Shown here piece by piece: positions 28,673 to 38,794 of a stretch of 64,000 nt of DNA (position 1 is its first letter; every line of letters begins with the position of its first letter). Both the position numbers and the translations under genes were made by a program. Origin of the DNA: Bacteriovoracales bacterium (lineage in GTDB: Bacteria > Bdellovibrionota > Bacteriovoracia > Bacteriovoracales > Bacteriovoracaceae); NCBI GenBank assembly GCA_030149295.1, contig JASBRV010000102.1:124001-188000 (forward strand), in the 5' to 3' direction. The notes below the pieces were generated by a model. That model saw only the letters and a program-made list of their open reading frames with translations. It did not search any database and had not been told where the DNA came from.

Positions 28673-29838
28673 GCTGCCTTCTTTCCATGTTTTGAAATAA
28701 TCGTAGAGAACTCTTTGACTCTTTTATAAGCCGATACTTGAGAGTCTATCATTCCTTTGCAAGTATAATGATCTTCAAATCGTGCTCTTCCCGCCCGACC
28801 GAGCTTATACTTTAATTCTTGATTATTAAAAATCATGGTCATGGCATTGGCCAATTGTAAAGAGTTCCCAGGTTCGACAATGAGACAAGTTTTCCCTTTT
28901 TCACCCACTGCTGGCACGCCACTTTTTAAGTTCGTAGTAACCACTGGTTTAGAACAGGCCATTGCCTCTAACTGAACGATACCAAAATTCTCATTAGGAG
29001 TAATTGAAGGAAGGACCAACATATCACACCCATGGTAAAGACCTACAAATTCATCTTGGTCTTTTACTTTTCCAAGAAGTGAAACTTTATCGTCTAATTT
29101 TAGTTCTTTAATTTTTTGATTAAGTGCGCCTTTTAATGGTCCATCACCCACTATCACGATATGTTGACTACAGGACTTTGCCGCTTCCAATAAAACCTCA
29201 ACTCCCTTATATTCCACCAGCCTTCCCACAAAAAGAGCATAGGCACCAAATTTTTTGCGATATTTTCTAGCACACGTGAGATTATTTTCATTGGATGTAA
29301 AAGGCGCTTCCTTAATCCCGAAAGGAATAATTTCACATTTTTCCTGATAGTCAGGAAGAAATTGGCTAAACTTAATATGATTTTTTGTTGGAACAAATAT
29401 CTTTTGGGTGCGATTAAGAAATCCTTTAAAAAATCGTCGATATAACTTAAGTAAAAATTTTTGCCTAACAACATCGCTATGATAAGTCGCTACGACCGGG
29501 ATATCGCCAGGTAAAGTTAGACTCACCATTTCAGCTAAAGGATTGGGGCAATGAACGTGAACGAGATCTGCTTCCTTTGCCAATTCATGAACTTTCTTAA
29601 GAATGGTAGGATTTAAATTCTGGCCAAAGAGAACACCAACACGTGGAAGACGCACAACCTTAACACCATTAATAGTTTCTTCACTACCCTTTAAAGAAGT
29701 ACTACTACAAAGAACCGTTACATCATGCCCTTTTAGGTGAAGCCCCTCGCATAAGTCTTTAACCACAGACTCCATACCACCAGAAAAGGGGTGATAATAT
29801 TTCCCTATATGCAGTATCTTCAAAGATTCTCCTAGCAT
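28669..29838 (-). CDS. Glycosyltransferase family 4 (GT-B)
   Basis: HIGKYYHPFSGGMESVVKDL; ALFVGRLVEYKGVEVLLEA; PSITPNENFGIVQLEAMACSKPVV. Confidence 0.93.
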   Translation of the reverse strand: MLGESLKILHIGKYYHPFSGGMESVVKDLCEGLHLKGHDVTVLCSSTSLKGSEETINGVKVVRLPRVGVLFGQNLNPTILKKVHELAKEADLVHVHCPNPLAEMVSLTLPGDIPVVATYHSDVVRQKFLLKLYRRFFKGFLNRTQKIFVPTKNHIKFSQFLPDYQEKCEIIPFGIKEAPFTSNENNLTCARKYRKKFGAYALFVGRLVEYKGVEVLLEAAKSCSQHIVIVGDGPLKGALNQKIKELKLDDKVSLLGKVKDQDEFVGLYHGCDMLVLPSITPNENFGIVQLEAMACSKPVVTTNLKSGVPAVGEKGKTCLIVEPGNSLQLANAMTMIFNNQELKYKLGRAGRARFEDHYTCKGMIDSQVSAYKRVKEFSTIISKHGKKAA

Positions 29839-29938
29839 GTCCCTATGTCTTTTCGGCTTAAATCAGAAAATCTTACTTAAAGATTTCTTCATATTTTCTA
29901 AACAAGCATATTTTACCGTCCTCATAAAAAGGTTCGGC

Positions 29939-29961
29939 CGTCGTTTATATCGACGTTTTTT
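29939..29961 (+). terminator. Candidate intrinsic terminator with no upstream same-strand CDS nearby
   Basis: CGTCG-TTTATAT-CGACG followed by six T. Confidence 0.45.
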
Positions 29962-30021
29962 CCACCTAACCTGTTGTTTTTCTATGGAGAATATGGCCTA
30001 AATATTGAAGCTTATGAGGTC

Positions 30022-30528
30022 ATGAAATATTCGACCATTGCTAAACCAATTTTCTATACTTCATTTTCCCTCCTCGTGGTGCTCACGTTGGGAGTTCAAG
30101 CCTCCTTTGGCCCCGCAGACCTTGTTAAGACTTTTACTTTCACTAGTCTCTTTGAACGAAATCCGAAAATATGGGGCACCTACCAACTCAGAAGTGAAAA
30201 TCTAACTGATTTCAAAGGAAAAAATATCACTCTACCAAAGAGAGTTAGTGACTTAGTCATCAGTGATGGCCATTTAACTTTTGTGAGAGAAATTAAGCCT
30301 GAAGACACAACCAAAATTGTTGTAGAAAGAATCCCTTATAAAAAGAAGAAGAAGGCTTTTAAAAATAGAGAGACTAGGCTTATGCAAGAAAGAATGGATC
30401 GCCTTCTCACCTATACTCTCAGAGAAAGACTAAGCTTAAGTCAAGAAGAGCGAATTATCTACAATGAGGTCAAATGCCTTAGAGTCAAAAAAGGCATTCA
30501 ATGTCGGGTTGTTGGGCTTGTTAATTAA
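30022..30528 (+). CDS. Secreted protein, unknown function
   Basis: Signal peptide MKYSTIAKPIFYTSFSLLVVLTLGVQA; start chosen at internal Met. Confidence 0.55.
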   Translation: MKYSTIAKPIFYTSFSLLVVLTLGVQASFGPADLVKTFTFTSLFERNPKIWGTYQLRSENLTDFKGKNITLPKRVSDLVISDGHLTFVREIKPEDTTKIVVERIPYKKKKKAFKNRETRLMQERMDRLLTYTLRERLSLSQEERIIYNEVKCLRVKKGIQCRVVGLVN

Positions 30529-31525
30529 ATCGATGATCTTTTAAAAAGATTCCTTTATCTTTTACCACTTCACCTATAACCACAGCATTTTCATTTGCTA
30601 ATAAAGACATCACCTTCTGAGGTGAATTGGTAGCTAAGACCATTCCAAAACCACAATTGAATGTTTTCAACATTTCAGAAGTTGAAATTCCTCCAATATC
30701 TTGAATCCATTTGAACTCAGGTAAGAAAAACTCACTCTTTAATTCATCTTCACTAAAGTTTAAACGATAACCTAGTTGTTCATTCATGCGGGGAATATTG
30801 TAAATACCACCACCCGTGATATGAGAGGCACCATTTAATAAGCCTTTTTCAATTAAGACTTTTAAGGCATTCCAATAGATGCGAGTTGGCTTGAGAAAGT
30901 CTTTTTTAGAGAAATCACCCATCTTATTTTCAGCAGTGGCTTTTTCAATAACTTTTCGAACTAAGGAATAGCCGTTGCTATGAAAGCCGTCTGAGCGCAG
31001 AGCAATTAAACTATCACCCATTTGCACCTTCTCGCCACCAAGTACCTGATCTTTAAAAACTTCACCTACCGCAAAACCGGCGAGATCGTATTCCCCTTCA
31101 TTGTACATTCCAGGCATTTCAGCGGTTTCTCCCCCAATAAGCGCTGCTTCGCTTTGAAGACAACCAGAGACCACACCATCAATAATCGCTTCACTCGTAG
31201 TCAGCTCAAGCTTTCCAGTGGCTAAGTAATCCATAAAAAAGAGAGGTTTCGCTCCAGTACATATAATATCATTCACACACATTGCGACCAGGTCGATACC
31301 TACGGTGTCGTGTTGATTGCATTCGAAGGCAAGTTTTAATTTAGTTCCCACCCCATCGGTTCCAGCAGCTAGATAACGATCTCCCACCTCATAAAGACAA
31401 GCAAATCCACCAACACCACCAATGACCCTACGTCCATATGTCGATTTAACCTTGGCCTTAATTTTTTCGACAAGGGCATCACCCTTTTCAATATCAACAC
31501 CACTATCTTTATATGTTAAGCTCAT
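30521..31525 (-). CDS. purM: Phosphoribosylformylglycinamidine cyclo-ligase
   Basis: TYKDSGVDIEKGD, AGTDGVGTKLKLA, GGETAEMPGMY. Confidence 0.97.
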   Translation of the reverse strand: MSLTYKDSGVDIEKGDALVEKIKAKVKSTYGRRVIGGVGGFACLYEVGDRYLAAGTDGVGTKLKLAFECNQHDTVGIDLVAMCVNDIICTGAKPLFFMDYLATGKLELTTSEAIIDGVVSGCLQSEAALIGGETAEMPGMYNEGEYDLAGFAVGEVFKDQVLGGEKVQMGDSLIALRSDGFHSNGYSLVRKVIEKATAENKMGDFSKKDFLKPTRIYWNALKVLIEKGLLNGASHITGGGIYNIPRMNEQLGYRLNFSEDELKSEFFLPEFKWIQDIGGISTSEMLKTFNCGFGMVLATNSPQKVMSLLANENAVVIGEVVKDKGIFLKDHRFN

Positions 31526-31549
31526 GATTTTCTCCTCAATGATTCGTCT

Positions 31550-33136
31550 TTAGTGGCGAAAATGCCTCATCCCCGTAAAGGCCATAGATACGCCTTTTTC
31601 TTCGCATGCTTGGATAACTTCCTTATCTTTAATACTGCCGCCTGGTTGAACGATGGCCTTAATGCCAAATTCACTAGAAAGGTCAATATTGTCACGAAAT
31701 GGAAAAAAGGCATCAGAAACAAGAAGACACTGACTTAAATCATCATGACCATTTTCCCGTGCTTTGGCGACAGCTTGCTCAAGGCTCACTCTTCGATTGG
31801 GATTTCCCATTCCAGCACCAAAGAGAAAAATGGTTCCCTGATCCTTACCGACTAGACTTATGGCATTACTCTTCAAATGCTTGGTCACTTTAATCCCAAA
31901 ATTTAATAGGAGTGAATCCTTTAAACCATCATGATCACCTACAATAATGTCGATGTCTTTTTCAACTCCATTATCCTCTTCCTGAACAACAAATCCACCA
32001 TCAATCGATCTCACCATAAGATCGTTAAAATCATCGTACTTATCTAGAGCTGCTAATTCGATAAGACGCAAATTCTTTTTTTTAGAAAAGATATCGCGCG
32101 CTTCTTTATCAAATGAGGGAGCGATAATGACTTCTACAAAACGATTTTCAAAAAAACGAGCTGCTTCCTCATTCACCGAACAATTAAAAGCAATGATAGA
32201 ACCGAAAGCTGAGACATTATCCCCCTCCCAGGCGTGGGTCAGAGTCGCCAAGAGATCAGCTCCAATAGCGGCACCACAAGGATTAGCATGTTTAATGATC
32301 GTTACGGCATAGGGCTTTTTTTGATCACATAAGCGATTGAGATCACTATTGCATCTCCAGGCCGCATCGGCATCGAGAAGGTTATTATAGGATAATTCTT
32401 TTCCTTGAAGAGAAGGTGCTGCGGCTAGGGTATTAACTCTACCCTTTTGCCTTAAAGGATCAACAATCACATAGCCCTTTTGGTGCGGATTTTCCCCATA
32501 TCTGGCTTCTTTAACATTCTTTTTGTCACTTAAATCAATATGAATCCCTTGAGAATCTCCATTGACCTCACTGTTAAGAGTTTGGGCAATAAGAGAGTCA
32601 TAGGCAGCTGTATGAGAAAAAGCTTCAAGAGCTAATTTTTTTCTTAAATCAAAATCAATCTGATCTTTTTGAAAGGCCTCAATAAATTCACCATATTGAC
32701 CGGGATTGGTTAAAACGGCTACACTCTGGTGATTTTTGGCGGCGGCCCTCACCATTGTAGGCCCACCTATATCAATATTTTCGATTAACTCTTCGTAACT
32801 TCCATTCTTCTTCACCACTTCTGAAAAGGGGTAAAGATTACAGACAACGAGGTCAATCGGATCAATTTCTAATTCTTTTGCTTGCTTTTCGTCCTCTTGA
32901 TGCCCACGCCTATAAAGAAGGGCACTTGATATTTGAAAGCTTAAAGTTTTCATTCGGCCACCAAAAGCTTCCGGGTTTCCCGTAACGTTTTCAACAGGTG
33001 TTACCTTCACTCCAGCATCTTCAAGGGACTTTCGAGTCCCCCCGCTAGAGATTAGCTCCACTCCTTGTTCGCTAAGAAATTTCCCTAACTCAACAATCCC
33101 TTCTTTATCGCTTACGCTTAGAAGTGCCTTTTTCAT
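31550..33136 (-). CDS. purH: Bifunctional AICAR transformylase/IMP cyclohydrolase
   Basis: ALLSVSDKEGIVELGKFL; RYGENPHQKGY; IIKHANPCGAA. Confidence 0.97.
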   Translation of the reverse strand: MKKALLSVSDKEGIVELGKFLSEQGVELISSGGTRKSLEDAGVKVTPVENVTGNPEAFGGRMKTLSFQISSALLYRRGHQEDEKQAKELEIDPIDLVVCNLYPFSEVVKKNGSYEELIENIDIGGPTMVRAAAKNHQSVAVLTNPGQYGEFIEAFQKDQIDFDLRKKLALEAFSHTAAYDSLIAQTLNSEVNGDSQGIHIDLSDKKNVKEARYGENPHQKGYVIVDPLRQKGRVNTLAAAPSLQGKELSYNNLLDADAAWRCNSDLNRLCDQKKPYAVTIIKHANPCGAAIGADLLATLTHAWEGDNVSAFGSIIAFNCSVNEEAARFFENRFVEVIIAPSFDKEARDIFSKKKNLRLIELAALDKYDDFNDLMVRSIDGGFVVQEEDNGVEKDIDIIVGDHDGLKDSLLLNFGIKVTKHLKSNAISLVGKDQGTIFLFGAGMGNPNRRVSLEQAVAKARENGHDDLSQCLLVSDAFFPFRDNIDLSSEFGIKAIVQPGGSIKDKEVIQACEEKGVSMAFTGMRHFRH

Positions 33137-33153
33137 AAATTCTTTCCTTTTAT

Positions 33154-33858
33154 CTATCTGCAAAAATTAACTGCATTTTCAAAAATCTTTAAACCGATAC
33201 TCCCCCTAATGACTCCTCCCGGATAAAGAGTTTCTTTAATGGCAGCTTCTGGATGGGGCATCAGACCTAAAACCAGGCCTGTTTCATCGGTAAGCCCTGC
33301 AATGTTTCTGTCAGAACCATTGGGATTTTGTGAATAAGTAAGCGCCACATGAATGTCATCGCCACTAACATCCTTATTAATCTTTAATCTCCCTTCTCCA
33401 TGACGAATAGGAAGATGAAATTCTTCACAGTCTTTTAGCCAAATACAATTCTTAGTTTCCACCTTTAATGTCGACCATTGATTAATAAAGTGACCCGATT
33501 CATTTTGTGCCAGACCAACTTTCCCTTCCTCACTAAGAAGGCCTAGTTTCGTTAAAACCTGAAAACCATTACAAATTCCTATGACCGGTTTCTTATCAGC
33601 GACAAAATCCTTGATCCCCTCTTTAAGGTAGGATTTCAATTTAAGGGAAAAAACTTTTCCACTACCCAATTCATCGCCAAAGCTAAAACCACCAGGAAGG
33701 GCAAGAATGTTATAACCCTTTAAGAAATCAGGACCTAGGCATTCCAATTGATTAATGTGAAGAATTGTAGTCTCAGCACTGCAAACATTAAAGGCCCTTG
33801 CCGTTTCCAACTCACAGTTAACACCATCACCCGTTATGATCAGTACTTTTACATTCAT
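33154..33858 (-). CDS. purQ: Phosphoribosylformylglycinamidine synthase, glutaminase subunit
   Basis: ALPGGFSFGDELGSGK; PVIGICNGFQVLTKLGLL; GLMPHPEAA. Confidence 0.95.
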   Translation of the reverse strand: MNVKVLIITGDGVNCELETARAFNVCSAETTILHINQLECLGPDFLKGYNILALPGGFSFGDELGSGKVFSLKLKSYLKEGIKDFVADKKPVIGICNGFQVLTKLGLLSEEGKVGLAQNESGHFINQWSTLKVETKNCIWLKDCEEFHLPIRHGEGRLKINKDVSGDDIHVALTYSQNPNGSDRNIAGLTDETGLVLGLMPHPEAAIKETLYPGGVIRGSIGLKIFENAVNFCR

Positions 33859-36848
33859 GACAGACTCCATTCTCTTTTCCAAGCTTTTAACAACACGTCG
33901 GTGGAAATTTCAAATTCACCAGGTAATGATACAAGCGGATTTTCACTAACAATCGCTACCTTTTTGAAAGGGACATTAGTCTCAGCACATTCTTTTTCAA
34001 ACTCAGTAAGGTCAGTATTCTCAATCGCCACAAGAATCATTCCAGGCCCTTCACCAAAGCCCTTAAGGGCTAGATCAGAATGAAAGAAATCTGGCTCCAA
34101 CAAGGCTCCAAAACTATGGTCAAAGAGCATTTCTGCAGTGGCACAAAGGACCCCACCATCACTTACATCATGGGCAGCTTTTATAAGGCCTTTTTGATTA
34201 AGTTGATAAAAAGAATGATAAGTTTTTTGGCATACTGAAAAATCCCAAGATTCAGGTAAAATTTCTTCGTTACTTTTAATCGTTTCAACAGTCTCAGCGA
34301 GTTCACTTCCCATAAAACTCATTTGCTCTTTACCGAGTAGATAAATAGTCTGCTGAGAGGTAGTGACAACAGAGCGACAAAGATTTTTTTGATTACCGTA
34401 TCCCATGGCCGTAACGAGTAACGTGGGCTGAATAGAAATCACCAAGTCGTCACCAGAACGATTTTTTCCTCGAAAGTCATTCTTCATGCTGTCTTTGCCA
34501 CTGACAAGAGGAGCGCGATACAGCTTGCAGATATCGTAAAGACCTTTACAAGTATCAACCAATTGACCTAACTTTTTTGCTCCCCCTGGATTTTTGCTAC
34601 TCTCTACAGGATCAGGCCAACAGAAGTTATCAAGGAGACAAATTTTTTCAGGATCAACGCCTGAAACTATAATATTTCTAACCGCTTCATCGACACTAAG
34701 CTTGGCCATCACCTCACTATCAAAAGCGCTCATCTTTGGAGCAAGACCACAACCAACACTAACAAAGCCCCCTATTTCACCTCCATGTGCTTCTAGGTCA
34801 ATGACCCCAGAATCCCCAGGACTTATACCATGAACTCCAGGAAAGGGTTTACCTATAGTAGCCCCTTGCACTTCATGATCATATTGGCGCACCCATGGTT
34901 CCTTACTGGCGATATTTTCTCTTTTCATCATTAAAGGGAAAAGCTCTGTCATAGGAGGCAATTGATTTTTCTTTTTTAATTGAACCCAAGATTCTCGCTT
35001 CTCACCCCTTACACTTTTTGCCTTTAATTGCAGCTTAGGAACGCCATCATGCAAAAAGGTCATTTCAAGCTGACCCACTCTTTGATCTTTATAAAAAATC
35101 TCTAGGGCACCATTATCAGTAAATTCACCCATACAAATTGCACTGACACCTCTTTCCTTGGCCAAAGATTCAAATTCATCGACCTTCTCCGAAGAAACAG
35201 CACAAGTCATTCGTTCCTGACTTTCACTTATCATTATCTCCCAAGGGGACAGACCGGGGTATTTTCTGGGATGTCGATTAAGATCAATGCGAGCTCCACC
35301 AGTCAACTCCGCCATTTCCCCAATACTAGAAGAAATGCCACCAGCCCCATTATCTGTGATACAATTATATAGGCCTCGATCTCTAGCAACCAAAAGAAAG
35401 TCCATGACTCTTTTTTGAGTTAAGGGATCTCCAATTTGAACAGCAGTAGCAGGGGAATCTTCATTAAGCTCCATACTACTAAAGGTCGCCCCGTGAATGC
35501 CATCAGCACCGACGGCTCCACCGACCACATATATTTTATTTCCGACCACTGCACCTTTCTCACTTCCTTCTCGACCATCCGGTAGTTTTGGCGGCAAAAT
35601 GCCGACAGTTCCACAAAAGACTAAAGGTTTTCCGGCATAATCTTGGTCAAAAACAATAGCACCATTAACGGTGGGAATTCCGCTTTTATTCCCCCCATCT
35701 TCAACACCTTTATGAACTCCTCTTAATAGTTTCGCTGGCTCCATTAAACCCGCTGGCAAAGAATTAGGATCAATCATTTGAGGTAATTCAGTTTGCCCCA
35801 AGCAAAAAACATTCGTATTGGCGATAGGTTTAGCACCCAGACCACAACCCAAAATATCACGATTAACTCCTAAAATACCTGTAATAGCACCACCGTATGG
35901 ATCGAGAGCTGAAGGGGAATTATGAGTTTCAACTTTAATGCAAAGATCAGTTTTCTGATCAAATCGAACGATGCCGGCATTATCACTAAAGACACTCACT
36001 AACCAATCCACTCCATCATCAGCAAGTTCTTTAGTCGCCTTTTTTATATAGCTAGGATAAAGACCTTGAATACTCTCTCTCTTTCCCGTTCGTTCATCAT
36101 GATACTCGATATCAGCTGCAAAAATTTTATGCTTACAATGCTCTGACCAAGTTTGTGCCAGGACCTCGAGTTCCACGTCCGTAGGCCACTGTGGAAGACC
36201 AAGCTCAAGTCTTCTTTTTTGAGTAGACTCTTCACGATAATAAGCGCGAATGGCAAGCATCTCCTCTTGATTCAAAGCCAAACAACGCGATCGGCTCAAT
36301 TCATTAAGGGTCTCCACACTCCCCTCCAGGGAAACCTCATGTGCTGATTCATCATGGTGGATGTTCACAGCAGGTATTTTGCTATCAAGAAAGCGCTCAT
36401 TTGAATGAAAACTCTCTTTACTTAAAATTAGAATGTCTTGGATAAGAGGATTTCCAACTTCTGGCCTTAGTGTATTTCCAATACTCTCCACATCAATAGG
36501 TTCTTTACTCTGAACAAAATAAAGGCTTCCGCTAGAACAATGGGCCACAACCCCTTTCAAGGCCAGGGCTTCCTCAAGTGCCTTTGCTGAATTATCTGTG
36601 ACACCAGGGAGGAAGTGAACATCGAGAACGCAACCGAGGTCCTCTAAATCATATTGTTCACATTTAAGAGTTTGCAAAGATTCATCAATAATGGCGTCTT
36701 TTAGGACGTCTTCATTAACCGCGACTTCAGTTTCAATGACATAATAAGAAGCCTTGGTAATAGAGCCTTTAAAGTTAGGAATTTGACCTTCTAAACCTTT
36801 AAGTCCTACTGGATACTTCGAGACAATTTCAATACGTTTAATCATCAA
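33855..36848 (-). CDS. purL: Phosphoribosylformylglycinamidine synthase, synthetase subunit (with N-terminal PurS-like region)
   Basis: LAQTWSEHCKHKIFAA; KVETHNSPSALDPYGGAITGI; two AIR-synthase-like halves; N-terminal 150 aa extension. Confidence 0.95.
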   Translation of the reverse strand: MMIKRIEIVSKYPVGLKGLEGQIPNFKGSITKASYYVIETEVAVNEDVLKDAIIDESLQTLKCEQYDLEDLGCVLDVHFLPGVTDNSAKALEEALALKGVVAHCSSGSLYFVQSKEPIDVESIGNTLRPEVGNPLIQDILILSKESFHSNERFLDSKIPAVNIHHDESAHEVSLEGSVETLNELSRSRCLALNQEEMLAIRAYYREESTQKRRLELGLPQWPTDVELEVLAQTWSEHCKHKIFAADIEYHDERTGKRESIQGLYPSYIKKATKELADDGVDWLVSVFSDNAGIVRFDQKTDLCIKVETHNSPSALDPYGGAITGILGVNRDILGCGLGAKPIANTNVFCLGQTELPQMIDPNSLPAGLMEPAKLLRGVHKGVEDGGNKSGIPTVNGAIVFDQDYAGKPLVFCGTVGILPPKLPDGREGSEKGAVVGNKIYVVGGAVGADGIHGATFSSMELNEDSPATAVQIGDPLTQKRVMDFLLVARDRGLYNCITDNGAGGISSSIGEMAELTGGARIDLNRHPRKYPGLSPWEIMISESQERMTCAVSSEKVDEFESLAKERGVSAICMGEFTDNGALEIFYKDQRVGQLEMTFLHDGVPKLQLKAKSVRGEKRESWVQLKKKNQLPPMTELFPLMMKRENIASKEPWVRQYDHEVQGATIGKPFPGVHGISPGDSGVIDLEAHGGEIGGFVSVGCGLAPKMSAFDSEVMAKLSVDEAVRNIIVSGVDPEKICLLDNFCWPDPVESSKNPGGAKKLGQLVDTCKGLYDICKLYRAPLVSGKDSMKNDFRGKNRSGDDLVISIQPTLLVTAMGYGNQKNLCRSVVTTSQQTIYLLGKEQMSFMGSELAETVETIKSNEEILPESWDFSVCQKTYHSFYQLNQKGLIKAAHDVSDGGVLCATAEMLFDHSFGALLEPDFFHSDLALKGFGEGPGMILVAIENTDLTEFEKECAETNVPFKKVAIVSENPLVSLPGEFEISTDVLLKAWKREWSLS

Positions 36849-37502
36849 CTATTCCTTATTCTCAAAAACAGGTTTCCCTTTTTTAAAATAAAAATCTTTT
36901 TGAATAAAGTCCTTGAGAATTCGAGCATAACTCTCATTTTCAAGTGTCTTTCCTTTTTCTGTAAAAGCTGCAAAAGAATCTGAGCTATCTCTTTCTATTG
37001 TTTTTTGGCGAAGGATAGGACCCTTATCAACGTCTTCATTTACGAGATGAATAGTATGACCATAAGTCTCATCCTGGTTAGCATAGGCCTTTTTGTAGCT
37101 TCCAAGACCTGGGTATTTAGGAAGAAGACTTGGATGGATATTAACCACACGGTAAAGACTGTCTATTTTTGAAGAGTCAAGGTTTACCTGCTCAAAAGCC
37201 TTTAAGAAGTCAATTGAGAGAATCTTTAAAAATCCTGCGAGAAAAACCCATTGGATACTATGTTGACGACATATCTTAATGACCTCTTCTTCAAAAAGAG
37301 GATCTACTCCCTTTTGCTGGTCCTTTACATAATAACAAGGAATATCATTCACTTGACAAAAAGTTCTTAAAGGACTGTTTTCTTTGTTGACCAACATAAA
37401 CTCAGGGGCAAAACCATGTTTCTTTCCCTCGTGATAAAGTGCAATGGCATTGGTGCCATTACCACTTGCTAAAATGGCATAAGCTCCAAAGGGAACAAAC
37501 AC
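36849..37502 (-). CDS. purN: Phosphoribosylglycinamide formyltransferase
   Basis: ILASGNGTNAIAL; VNIHPSLLPKYPGLGSYKKA; TYGHTIHLVNEDVDKGPIL. Confidence 0.93.
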   Translation of the reverse strand: MFVPFGAYAILASGNGTNAIALYHEGKKHGFAPEFMLVNKENSPLRTFCQVNDIPCYYVKDQQKGVDPLFEEEVIKICRQHSIQWVFLAGFLKILSIDFLKAFEQVNLDSSKIDSLYRVVNIHPSLLPKYPGLGSYKKAYANQDETYGHTIHLVNEDVDKGPILRQKTIERDSSDSFAAFTEKGKTLENESYARILKDFIQKDFYFKKGKPVFENKE

Positions 37503-38794
37503 TATCCTCTACTCCTAGCGCCAATATCTCGACGATAATGGCAACCTTTAAAGTCAATTAACTCAATACTTTGATAAGCAATTTCTCTCGCTCTTTCCAA
37601 AGTTGGTCCCAGTGCTGTAACTCCAAGAACTCTCCCCCCTGAGTTGATCATTTCCCCTGCTTCATTTCGTGAGACACCGGCAAGAAAAAGTTTTGTCTCC
37701 TCTGAAGAGGAATGAATGAGATCTTCAGTAAAGGTGATTCTATTTCCTTTATCTAGTGGAGTGTCATCAATAGAGGGATAACCACCACTGGTCATAACCA
37801 CGTGAACAGAACTTTCATTTTTTAGTCGCAGTTTAGGTTTCTTACCTCTCATAAGATCTATCAAACCCGTAGAAAGATCCCCTTCAATAAGAGGAAATAG
37901 AGTTTGAGTTTCGGGATCTCCCATTCTCACGTTATATTCAATAACATAGGGGTCTCCGGCTTCATTAATCATAAGGCCCATAAAGAGAAAACCAGAAAAA
38001 GGCATCCCTGTTGTCACACAACCCTTTAAAGTAGGTTTAAGAATACGTGATTCAATTTTTTCAAGCAGTTTAAGATCAGGCCATTCTGGAGTGCGAAAAC
38101 AACCCATACCACCAGTATTAGGCCCCTCATCATTATCGAAGACCCTCTTGTGATCACAAGCTGAGCCCAAAAAGAAATACTCTTCACCATGACAAAGTGC
38201 AAATGCACTCACTTCTACCCCGGGAAGAACTTTTTCTAACAAAATGCTATCAGTTGAAATACTGACTTTAGGGTTTTTCATAAAATCATATAGGGTTTGT
38301 TCAGCGATCTTCTTATCCTTGGTAACGACCACACCTTTACCACCCGCGAGGCCATCGGCCTTAATCACAATTCCTTCTTTCATATCCCAATCGTTAAGAG
38401 CGGCCATCGCTTTTTCAAAATCGGAACAAACCACAAAGTCAGCGGTGGGGATATCATGTTTCATCATGAATTCTTTTGAGAATATTTTTGAGCCCTCCAA
38501 CTGAGCCGCTTTTTGACTTGGTCCAAAAAGGGCAAGTCCTTTATCTGAAAATTTGTCCTTCACTCCTTTGGTAAGAGGAGCTTCAGGTCCAACGATAGTA
38601 AGCTCTATATTCTCTTTCAGAGCAAAATCACATAGCTCATCTTCATTTTTCTTGGGTAATAACTCTACTTTATCAAAGCGATCCATATAAGGATGACCCG
38701 GACAAACAAATATCTTCTCGACGTTCTTTTCTTGTTGCAGCTTCCACACAAATGCGTCCTCACGCCCTCCACTACCTATAACAAGCATTTTCAT
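37502..38794 (-). CDS. purD: Phosphoribosylamine-glycine ligase
   Basis: LVIGSGGREDAFVWKL; IVGPEAPLTKGV; KADGLAGGKGVVV. Confidence 0.97.
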   Translation of the reverse strand: MKMLVIGSGGREDAFVWKLQQEKNVEKIFVCPGHPYMDRFDKVELLPKKNEDELCDFALKENIELTIVGPEAPLTKGVKDKFSDKGLALFGPSQKAAQLEGSKIFSKEFMMKHDIPTADFVVCSDFEKAMAALNDWDMKEGIVIKADGLAGGKGVVVTKDKKIAEQTLYDFMKNPKVSISTDSILLEKVLPGVEVSAFALCHGEEYFFLGSACDHKRVFDNDEGPNTGGMGCFRTPEWPDLKLLEKIESRILKPTLKGCVTTGMPFSGFLFMGLMINEAGDPYVIEYNVRMGDPETQTLFPLIEGDLSTGLIDLMRGKKPKLRLKNESSVHVVMTSGGYPSIDDTPLDKGNRITFTEDLIHSSSEETKLFLAGVSRNEAGEMINSGGRVLGVTALGPTLERAREIAYQSIELIDFKGCHYRRDIGARSRG

